This document shows, one piece after another, positions 1 through 5,628 of a stretch of DNA of 8,411 nucleotides. The notes under the pieces were generated by a model. The model did no database searches and was not told where the DNA came from. It worked only from the letters and a program-made list of their open reading frames with translations. Origin of the DNA: Alphaproteobacteria bacterium (GTDB taxonomy: Bacteria; Pseudomonadota; Alphaproteobacteria; Rhizobiales; Hyphomicrobiaceae); contig VBAB01000131.1 in NCBI GenBank assembly GCA_005888525.1, positions 1-8,411 on the forward strand, given 5' to 3'. The position numbers were made by a program, and so were the translations under genes. Each line of letters opens with the position of its first letter. The stretch's first letter is position 1.

Positions 1-2
1 CG

Positions 3-443
3 GAAGCGGTGTGCCTCGATCTCGCGCACAAGCCGCTGAAATCCGATATCTCCATCGAGGACCTGCAGAAGGCCGAAGAGGCCGCCGGCGTCACCATCAA
101 GCCCAAGGACACCGTGCTCCTGCACATGGACTTCTACCGGCGCTGCTACGGCACCGACGGCTACCTGACCGACTTCCCCGGCCTGACGAAAGAGTCGGCC
201 ACCTGGCTCGGCAAGAAGGGCATCATGATGTTCGGTGTCGAGGCGGTGAGCCCCGGGCGGGTTGGGCGCAACAACTTCGAGGTGCATCACGTGTGCCGCG
301 ATTTGGGCTTCACGCACATGGAGGGCCTCGTCAATCTCGACAAGCTCGTCGGCAAGGGTCGCTTCCGCTTCATCGGCTTCCCGTTGCGGATCAAGGGCGG
401 CACCGGCAGCCCGATCCGCGCGGTCGCCTGGCTCGACGACTGA
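3..443 (+). CDS. Cyclase family protein (kynurenine-formamidase-like metal hydrolase), 5' end outside the window
   Basis: The frame is open to the left edge, so only the C-terminal 146 residues are seen; a GTG at 9-11 lies inside it and is not the start. The sequence matches the C-terminal half of the cyclase family (PF04199: arylformamidases, isatin hydrolases): GDTVLL-like strand (DTVLLHMDFY), a 'wL...GI..FGVEAVSPG' core, FEVHHVCRDLGFTHMEGLVN with its conserved His and Glu, and the closing FRFIGFPLRI...GTGSPIRAVA. The family hydrolyses amide or ring C-N bonds using a metal held by an HxGTHxDxPxH motif, which would lie upstream and cannot be checked here. The next gene starts 21 nt downstream on the same strand, so the two were probably cotranscribed. 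The family call is firm; the substrate is unknown. Both genes would suit breakdown of an aromatic or N-formyl/amide compound, which is inference. Confidence 0.88.
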   Translation, partial: EAVCLDLAHKPLKSDISIEDLQKAEEAAGVTIKPKDTVLLHMDFYRRCYGTDGYLTDFPGLTKESATWLGKKGIMMFGVEAVSPGRVGRNNFEVHHVCRDLGFTHMEGLVNLDKLVGKGRFRFIGFPLRIKGGTGSPIRAVAWLDD

Positions 444-464
444 TCGGCCTGCAGGAGAAGTCGC

Positions 465-1860
465 GTGGGGTCCATCGAGCCGAGCGCGGAGCAAGAGCGC
501 ATTGCGGCTCTCACCGCCCAGGTGCGGCGGGATCTTGCCCGCATCGCGCACCCGCGCATGCCCTGGCTCGAGGCGCGGCTGGCTCCTGACGGCAAGCCTG
601 CGCTCGACGTGTTGATCGTCGGCGCGGGCCAGAGCGGGCTCGCCATCGCCTTCGGGCTGATGCGGGCCCAGGTCGATAACATCCTCGTCATCGACAAGGC
701 CGAGTACGGCCGGGAAGGCCCATGGCTGACCTATGCGCGCATGCGAACGCTGCGCAGCCCCAAGGACTACACCGGTCCCGATCTCGACGTGCCGAGCCTC
801 ACCTATCAGGCGTGGCACGAGGCGCGCTTCGGCGCGGAAAGCTGGAACGCGCTGGAGCTGATCCCGAGAGGGCTGTGGGCCGAGTACCTGCTCTGGATGC
901 GGGAGACGACCGCCATCCCGGTCCGCAACGGACTGGAGGCCATGGATATCGCCCCCGCGGCACATGATCTCATCGCGGTCACGGTCCAGGGCGGCGGAGG
1001 CAACCGCGAGACTTTGCATGCCCGCAAGCTGGTGCTCGCGACCGGCATGGAGGGCATGGGCGGCTGGTGGATGCCCGATTTCGTGTCGGCGTTGCCGAGC
1101 CATTTGCGGGCCCACGCGGCCGACGCGATCGACTTCGACGCCCTGGGCGGCAAGGTGGTTGCCGTGCTGGGTGCCGGCGCGTCGGCCCTCGACAACGCCG
1201 CCGTGGCCCTCGAGCACGGCGCATCCGAGGTCCACCTGTTCTGCCGGCGGATCACGCCTCAGCTGGTGCAGCCCTATCGCTGGCTCACGTTCGCGGGCTT
1301 CCTGCGGCACCTGTCGGACCTGGACGATGCCTGGCGCTGGCGCTTCATGAGCACCATCCTCGGGCTGCGCGAAGGCTTCCCCCAGGAGACCTGGGACAGT
1401 TGCGCGCAGCATGCGAACTTCCATCTGCACACCGGCTCGCCCTGGCAGAGCGCACAAGCCGTCGGCGGCCGCGTCGAGCTGCAGACGCCGCACGGGCCGT
1501 TCCGCGCCGACTATCTGATCTGCGGGACCGGCGTGGAAATGGACTTCGCGCGACGACCGCCTAGCGCGGTTCCCCTACCTCGGCAGCGAATACGAATTCA
1601 CCGAGAAGTAGGCCGGCCGGACGCCCTGGATGCGCAACATTCACGTCTTCGCCATCGCCTCCACCATGAGCTTCGGACCGTCCGGGTCATCGATCAACGC
1701 CATGACGACGGCGGTGCGCAAGCTGGTCGACGGCCTCACGCGCGGACTGTTCAAGGGCGACCTGGAGCGACATTGGCAATCGCTGCTGGCCTACGACGTC
1801 CCGCAAGCGGTCATTTCCAACACTGCGGCCCCGCCAGAGCACCCCGAGGAGGCCGGTTAG
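465..1860 (+). pseudogene. Broken FAD/NAD(P)-dependent flavin monooxygenase-type oxidoreductase
   Basis: Starts at GTG 465 behind AGGAG (453-457, 7 nt spacing). Residues 1-362 are intact: FAD Rossmann motif GAGQSG at 53-58, LVLATG at 189-194, NAD(P) Rossmann motif GAGASA at 236-241, LICGTGVEMD at 351-360. This is the two-dinucleotide-binding fold of class B flavin monooxygenases/CzcO-like proteins. After codon 362 (GCG, 1548-1550) the starting frame turns into Arg/His-rich nonsense up to TGA 1866-1868. The real C-terminus continues in another frame: RFPYLGSEYEFTEK (1567-1608), then an in-frame TAG at 1609-1611, then AGRTPWMRNIHVF and SFGPSGSSINAM, ending at TAG 1858-1860. So there are two lesions: a frameshift (1-nt gain, or loss of 3n+2 nt) near 1549-1552 and a nonsense codon. 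By recollection of relatives, about 25 residues also seem missing at the junction. A 467-residue unbroken frame exists, but its last ~105 residues are not the family's. Confidence 0.85.
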
Positions 1861-1889
1861 CCCCGTGAAGGCCTGCGGATTACGCCTCG

Positions 1890-3176
1890 CTATCGGCTCG
1901 TGCCGGGCGTGTGGTGAGCCTCGGCCGGACGGCAGAAGGTCTCGCGCACCGCCAGCAGGAACAGGAATCCGGCCACGCAGCACGCCACGAGCGATGCGAA
2001 GGCCAGCTGGTAGGCGGCCGTGTCGTAGATGCGCGCGCCTTGCGAGGTCTCGCCCGACCAGGCCAGGTCGAGCAGCAGCCCCACGAGCGGTTGGAACAGC
2101 GCACCCGCTCCCGTCACCATCATGTTGACGAAGCCGATCCCCGTGCCGCTGAGCTCGGCCGACTGGTTCTCCTTCACCAGCGCAAAACACACAATCTGCG
2201 ATGATCCAAAAAAGCCGATCAGGAAGCACAGGCTGCCGAGTGCGGGTGTGGGCAAGCCGGGGACATAGACGAGCGTCACCAGCGCCGCGGTCTCGAACAC
2301 CAGCCCCGCGAGCATGGGCGGCCGCCGTCGGCCGATGCGGTCCGACAGCCATCCGAAGAACGGCGCGCCGACACCCCAGCCAACGAACAGCATGGACGTC
2401 AGCGTCGCGGCGAGCGTCCGCGGCAGGCCGTAGGCGGTCTCCAGGAACGGCACGCCCCACAGGCCGGCGAAGCCGAGCAGTGGCGAGGACGTGCCGAGCC
2501 CTGCCAGCGCGATCAGCCACGTCTGCGGACGACGAGCGACGACGCCGAGCCCGGACAGGGCGTTGGCGATGCCGCCGCTTCCGCGCCACTTGTCACGCAC
2601 GGTCGCCCAGGCTGCCACAGACAATGCCACGCCGCCGCCGGCGAGCAGCAGCATCGTCGTGCGCCAGTCGGAAGCCTCGACGGCGATGCGCAACGGCGCT
2701 TGCCCGAGCACCCCACCTGCCATGCCCATCGCCATCGCCAGGCCCGAGAGCATGGCAAAGCGGTCGACGCTGAACCACTGGCCAGCAACGGCCATGGCCC
2801 CGACCAGGCTGAAGGCGGCAGACGCGCCGATCAGGAATCGGCCGGCGGTGACGGTTGCCAGAGTGTCGCCGATGGCAAATAGCACGCAACCGCCGGCGCA
2901 AAGCAGGGTGGAAATGGTGATGAGACGGCGCGGACCGAACCGGTCGAGCAGAACGCCGACCGGGATCTGCATGCCGGCGTAGCCGTAGAAGTAGGCTGCC
3001 GAAAGGTTGCCGAGCACGCCGGCCCCGACGGCGAAATCGCGCATCAGCTCCTCGACCATCACGCTCGGAGCCACGCGCAGCACCCAGGCGTAGCCGAAGA
3101 ACAGCGCGGCCGTCAGCCAACCAAAAACCGGCAGCAGGCGTGGCGCATCATGCGTGCCGGTCGGCGCGTCGCGCAT
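1890..3176 (-). CDS. MFS transporter, 12-TM permease
   Basis: 428 residues, the normal length for a 12-helix major facilitator. The hydrophobic profile gives two six-helix halves. The first cytoplasmic loop carries motif A, GVLLDRFGPRR (residues 74-84), and the second half repeats it as GWLSDRIGRRR (275-285). The start AARLFFGYAWVLRVAP-like first helix and the FYGYAGMQIPVG segment resemble permeases of the organic-anion/sugar-phosphate-like branch, but substrate cannot be read from sequence. The start is ATG 3176-3174, because it overlaps the stop of the upstream M24 gene as TGATG (one shared A), the arrangement of translational coupling. The same frame stays open 272 codons further upstream, but that part is the antisense-free out-of-frame shadow of the M24 gene, with no membrane segments. 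It ends 21 nt from the last codon of the convergent oxidoreductase pseudogene; no hairpin terminator is visible in that gap. Likely imports the compound acted on by the M24 protein (inference). Confidence 0.9.
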   Translation of the reverse strand: MRDAPTGTHDAPRLLPVFGWLTAALFFGYAWVLRVAPSVMVEELMRDFAVGAGVLGNLSAAYFYGYAGMQIPVGVLLDRFGPRRLITISTLLCAGGCVLFAIGDTLATVTAGRFLIGASAAFSLVGAMAVAGQWFSVDRFAMLSGLAMAMGMAGGVLGQAPLRIAVEASDWRTTMLLLAGGGVALSVAAWATVRDKWRGSGGIANALSGLGVVARRPQTWLIALAGLGTSSPLLGFAGLWGVPFLETAYGLPRTLAATLTSMLFVGWGVGAPFFGWLSDRIGRRRPPMLAGLVFETAALVTLVYVPGLPTPALGSLCFLIGFFGSSQIVCFALVKENQSAELSGTGIGFVNMMVTGAGALFQPLVGLLLDLAWSGETSQGARIYDTAAYQLAFASLVACCVAGFLFLLAVRETFCRPAEAHHTPGTSR

Positions 3177-4468
3177 CAGGCGACCAGCGGCTCGAAGCCC
3201 CAGGAGAACAGCGCTCGCCCGCCGTCCTTGGTGACGTGCACCACCTCCTCGAGCCAGATGCGCTCGTGCTCGCCCCCCGGATAGAGCAGATGCACGGGCG
3301 CGACCATGTTTTCCTCCAGCACCCAGTCGCCGTTGGGGCGACCGTCGGCCAAGGTCTGCTCGATGTCCATGTGGGAGAGGCCGAGGCCGTGGAAGAAGAT
3401 GACGGCGGAGGCCGCGTCCGGCACGCCCGCGCGGCGGTAGACCTGGCGGGCGCATGCCTGCAGCTCGCTGATCTTGGCACCAGGCCGCATGGCGTCCAGC
3501 AGCGCCTCGCCGACTTGCGCAGTCGCCTTGGCGAAGAGTTTCGCCCCTCCCTCGGGCTCGCCCTCGACCACCCAGGTCTTGCCGCCGTCCCAGCAGTAGA
3601 GATCGATGGTGCCGTGGCAGTCGAACGTCACGTGCGTGCCTGATGTCACCTCGTCGTCCTCCAGGCCGGTGGCCAACGTCAGCGTCGCATCGGCGCCCCG
3701 CGGATGGCCCCACACCATGGCACCCGGATCGCGCACGAAGCCGCCGAGATCGGTTACGGCGGCGGCGTAGGCCCTGTTGAGGTCGCGCCAAGTGGCGCCC
3801 TTCTGCCAGGAAGCCATTGTACGGCGGATGGCGGTCTCGTTGAGCCGCGTCGAGCGCTCCAGCAGGCGCAGCTCGGCCTGCGTCTTCACGGCGCGCGCAA
3901 ACATCAGCGGGTCGTAGCCGTCGCCGACCTGCATGCCCTCCACGCCGAGGCGGAAGCCCGCGCCCATGTCGTCGAAAGCGACGCGGCCACAATCGAGCTT
4001 CAGGTCCCGCAGGGCGCCACGCACGGCGGTGCCCATGTCGAAGGTATAGCTCCTTCGTGCGCGCTCGACCCAGGCCACCTTCGTGCGGTTGCCCGGGATG
4101 AAGCGGTCGATATCCTCCTTCCGCGGCGGCAGATCGAGCGGCATCATCACGGCGCGGAACGGCCGCACGTCCTCAACCCACGTCGGCTGCTTGAGGAAGG
4201 TTGCCAGGTAGTAGTCGGCAACGACCAGGATCGGCCGCTCCGGTGCGTGGCGCGAAACGATGACGGCGTACGGGCGCGGCTCGTCCGCCTTGTGGGCGAT
4301 GGCTTTGAAGCCGGTGAGGTAGAATACGTTGTAGGGAAGCGTGGCGACGATGCCGTCGAGGCCGCGCGCCTCCAGCGCAAACAGCAGCCGCTCGAGGTTG
4401 CAGAACCGCTTGGGTAGCGGCACGCGTTCAAACGCCACTGCGTCTCCAGGCAGCTTGGTTGCCGCCAT
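3176..4468 (-). CDS. M24-family metallopeptidase-like protein (Xaa-Pro peptidase/creatinase fold)
   Basis: 430 residues: a creatinase-type N-terminal domain (about 25-165, beginning RFCNLERLLFALEARGLDGI) followed by the pita-bread catalytic domain (about 195-415). The start ATG 4468 has GGAGG 6 nt upstream (4475-4479). Of the five metal ligands in M24 enzymes, four align: Asp283 (FDCHG), Asp294 (YCWDGG), His360 (FFHGLGLSH) and Glu407 (IWLEEVVHVT). The Glu of the usual 'MVFTVEPG' is replaced by His393 (MVAPVHLLYPGG). The fold covers Xaa-Pro aminopeptidases, prolidases, metal-free creatinase, and the lyase DddP, so cleavage of a dipeptide is not certain. First gene of a two-gene unit with the MFS permease (TGATG overlap). 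Family confidence is high, enzymatic activity open. Confidence 0.9.
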   Translation of the reverse strand: MAATKLPGDAVAFERVPLPKRFCNLERLLFALEARGLDGIVATLPYNVFYLTGFKAIAHKADEPRPYAVIVSRHAPERPILVVADYYLATFLKQPTWVEDVRPFRAVMMPLDLPPRKEDIDRFIPGNRTKVAWVERARRSYTFDMGTAVRGALRDLKLDCGRVAFDDMGAGFRLGVEGMQVGDGYDPLMFARAVKTQAELRLLERSTRLNETAIRRTMASWQKGATWRDLNRAYAAAVTDLGGFVRDPGAMVWGHPRGADATLTLATGLEDDEVTSGTHVTFDCHGTIDLYCWDGGKTWVVEGEPEGGAKLFAKATAQVGEALLDAMRPGAKISELQACARQVYRRAGVPDAASAVIFFHGLGLSHMDIEQTLADGRPNGDWVLEENMVAPVHLLYPGGEHERIWLEEVVHVTKDGGRALFSWGFEPLVA

Positions 4469-4515
4469 GACGTTCCTCCCGTCGCGCGAGCGAGCTCTTC
4501 AGGGCATGCCGGCCA

Positions 4516-4629
4516 TTATTTGTTCCACTCCTTGCCGATCATGTACAGCAGCGGGCCAGCAGGGTTGGCAGGCGAATTCCACAAGCCTCCACATGTGGCA
4601 GACGCCCTCGCGCCGCTGCAGCGCACCAT
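4516..4629 (-). other. Possible remnant of a coding sequence upstream of the M24 gene
   Basis: Reading the minus strand, a short frame ends at TAA 4518-4516 with a protein-like tail: LWNSPANPAGPLLYMIG then KEWNK. The frame runs back to about 4653, where it stops; an ATG sits at 4629 (37 codons) without a visible ribosome-binding site. The stop lies 47 nt before the M24 start, a normal operon distance, and the frame breaks where the palindromic repeat (4639-4705) begins. This would fit the last residues of an older upstream gene cut off by repeat insertion or deletion. I do not recognise the protein. It may equally be chance. Confidence 0.25.
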
Positions 4630-4638
4630 CACGGCAGC

Positions 4639-4705
4639 GCAGGATCGGCTTCAGACGGAACCACCTGCTTCCGAATGCAACGTGGGGCTGAAGCGTGAAT
4701 CCTGC
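4639..4705 (+). repeat. Palindromic intergenic repeat, full copy
   Basis: Outer arms GCAGGAT (4639-4645) and ATCCTGC (4699-4705) and inner arms CTTCAG (4649-4654) and CTGAAG (4688-4693) pair exactly, with a 3-nt versus 5-nt bulge between them and a ~33-nt interior containing CTGCTTCC and ATGCAACGTGGGG. The left half recurs at 7179-7227 and, inverted, at 5568-5595. It looks like a REP/MITE-type non-coding element; I cannot name the family. Confidence 0.65.
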
Positions 4706-4722
4706 TCTATTTATTGAGTCTT

Positions 4723-4781
4723 AGAGCGAGGTTCACATTCTCCAATGGAAGCCCCAGTAATTGCTTCGGGCACGATCTCGG
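4723..4781 (+). repeat. Folded CCCCAGT module, copy 1
   Basis: The first 36 nt (AGAGCGAG to CCCCAGT) match 7948-7983 at 32 positions, and ACGATCTCG recurs at the far end in both. Potential pairs: outer CGAG (4727-4730) with CTCG (4777-4780), inner GAAGC (4748-4752) with GCTTC (4763-4767). It lies 17 nt after the palindromic repeat and 130 nt before the PRC-barrel start. Confidence 0.6.
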
Positions 4782-4824
4782 TCTAGGCGCCCGGGCGGGA
4801 GCAAGCTTGTTGATCTGTCCGCGA

Positions 4825-4849
4825 GCAACCTTTCAACCCTCACGGCGTT
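4825..4849 (+). promoter_or_regulatory. Weak EcfG-like promoter match for the PRC-barrel gene
   Basis: GCAAC (4825-4829), 16 nt, CGTT (4846-4849) differs by one base from the alphaproteobacterial general-stress sigma consensus GGAAC-N16/17-CGTT. Secreted PRC-barrel proteins are often stress-regulated in this group, which makes it plausible, but a one-mismatch match occurs easily by chance. Confidence 0.22.
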
Positions 4850-4862
4850 CTACACCTCAGTC

Positions 4863-4884
4863 GCAGGTCGCCTGCGCGACCTGC
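4863..4884 (+). promoter_or_regulatory. Perfect 9-bp hairpin in the PRC-barrel gene leader
   Basis: GCAGGTCGC (4863-4871) and GCGACCTGC (4876-4884) pair perfectly around a CTGC loop. The stem ends 13 nt before the GGAGG ribosome-binding site (4898-4902) of the PRC-barrel gene. It could be an mRNA-stabilising 5' hairpin or a dyad operator; there is no U-run after it, so it is not a standard attenuator. Confidence 0.5.
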
Positions 4885-4911
4885 CAAACCAAATTCTGGA
4901 GGTACACCATC

Positions 4912-5430
4912 ATGCTCAAGACAGGAGCTAGCGTGGCAGTCCTGACACTGTTGCTCGGCGCAACTGCCGCCGTTTCGCAAACAGCAATGCCGCCGCAGCG
5001 GCCAGCGCCGCCGGCGCCCTCGCGAACCGAGGTTCCCAAGGCGCCCGTGGCTGGTCAGATCGTCGTGCAGGATGCCAATACCGTCCTCGCCAAGGAGCTC
5101 ATCGGTCAGACGGTCTATGCTTCAGACAAGGCCAAGATCGGTAGCATCAGTGATCTCATCCTCAGCAAGGACGCCAAGACGGTCGAAGGCTTCGTGATCG
5201 GCGTCGGCGGCTTCCTCGGCATCGGCGAGAAAAGCGTGGCTATGAAGCTGGATCGCCTGCAGATCACGCACGACACCCAGAGCGGTGGCCTGCAGTTGAT
5301 GATGGACGCCAAGAAAGAGGAGCTCGCGAACACGCCCTCGTTCAAGTCGAAGCGGGACCAGGACGCGGAACGGCAGGCGGCCGAGCGCGCCCGCAACATG
5401 CCGCAGGGCGGCCCTGCCAAACAGAACTAG
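4912..5430 (+). CDS. Secreted PRC-barrel domain protein
   Basis: 172 residues. The start ATG 4912 is chosen because GGAGG lies 9 nt upstream and because it opens directly into a signal peptide: MLKTGAS, hydrophobic core VAVLTLLLGATAA, cleavage probably near residues 20-24 (AAVSQ). The same frame is open 66 codons further up, but that stretch covers the repeat and leader hairpin. A Pro/Ala-rich linker (27-47) precedes a PRC-barrel (about 60-120): LIGQTVYASDKAKIGSISDLIL, then VEGFVIGVGGFLGIGEKSVAM, the usual beta-strand signature. The tail (about 145-172) is charged and Gln/Arg/Ala-rich. Periplasmic PRC-barrel proteins of this layout are common in Hyphomicrobiales; the domain is an adaptor fold, and a precise role is not known. 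It stands alone, followed 30 nt later by a strong hairpin. Confidence 0.9.
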   Translation: MLKTGASVAVLTLLLGATAAVSQTAMPPQRPAPPAPSRTEVPKAPVAGQIVVQDANTVLAKELIGQTVYASDKAKIGSISDLILSKDAKTVEGFVIGVGGFLGIGEKSVAMKLDRLQITHDTQSGGLQLMMDAKKEELANTPSFKSKRDQDAERQAAERARNMPQGGPAKQN

Positions 5431-5460
5431 ATTAGCGGGCTACCGAGCTGACATGGGCGT

Positions 5461-5492
5461 CCCCTCTCCCCACTCTTCAGTGGGGAGAGGGG
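5461..5492 (+). terminator. Perfect 14-bp hairpin after the PRC-barrel gene
   Basis: CCCCTCTCCCCACT (5461-5474), loop CTTC, AGTGGGGAGAGGGG (5479-5492): a flawless GC-rich stem 30 nt after the stop codon. There is no T-run on either side, so it may act as a terminator, an mRNA 3' stabiliser or a REP-like repeat. CCCCTCTCCCC hairpins of this sort are frequent between genes in many proteobacteria. Confidence 0.6.
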
Positions 5493-5501
5493 CGCATTGT
5501 G

Positions 5502-5560
5502 CCAGAGCGAGATGGCTCCTGATCGAAGCACTGGGGATTCCACTGGGAATGCGAATCTGG
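5502..5560 (-). repeat. Folded CCCCAGT module, copy 3 (inverted)
   Basis: The minus strand carries ATTCGCATTCCCAGTGGAAT followed by CCCCAGTGCTTC, and ATCTCGCTCTGG near its end. These align with copy 2 (7948-8008) over most of their length with one single-base gap. Its own ends CCAGA and TCTGG pair perfectly (5502-5506 with 5556-5560), so the outer stem is kept although its bases differ from copy 2. Confidence 0.55.
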
Positions 5561-5567
5561 CTGTAAA

Positions 5568-5595
5568 GATTCCATCTGAAGCCATCCTGCTCTAG
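5568..5595 (-). repeat. Half copy of the palindromic repeat (inverted)
   Basis: Read on the minus strand: CTAGAGCAGGATGGCTTCAG then ATGGAATC. AGAGCAGGAT also ends the full copy at 4699-4708, and AGGAT-SGCTTCAGA-GAA is shared with 4641-4659 and 7179-7197. It lies 8 nt from folded-module copy 3, in the same relative order and orientation as at 4639-4781. Confidence 0.55.
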
Positions 5596-5628
5596 GCTGC
5601 GTCTCCTTCATAAGCTGGAGTTGCGGCC

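Noticed and set aside
3177..3992. Minus-strand frame upstream of the MFS start, making a 700-residue fusion
   Set aside because: It lies out of frame inside the M24 gene, is Arg/Gly-rich without domain features, and the TGATG junction gives a natural permease start.
3704..4417. Plus-strand open frame opposite the M24 gene
   Set aside because: Antisense shadow rich in His/Ala/Arg; the minus strand carries the conserved M24 sequence and a good ribosome-binding site.
4714..4911. N-terminal extension of the PRC-barrel protein from 4714
   Set aside because: This stretch overlaps a repeat and a leader hairpin; ATG 4912 has the ribosome-binding site and begins a proper signal peptide.
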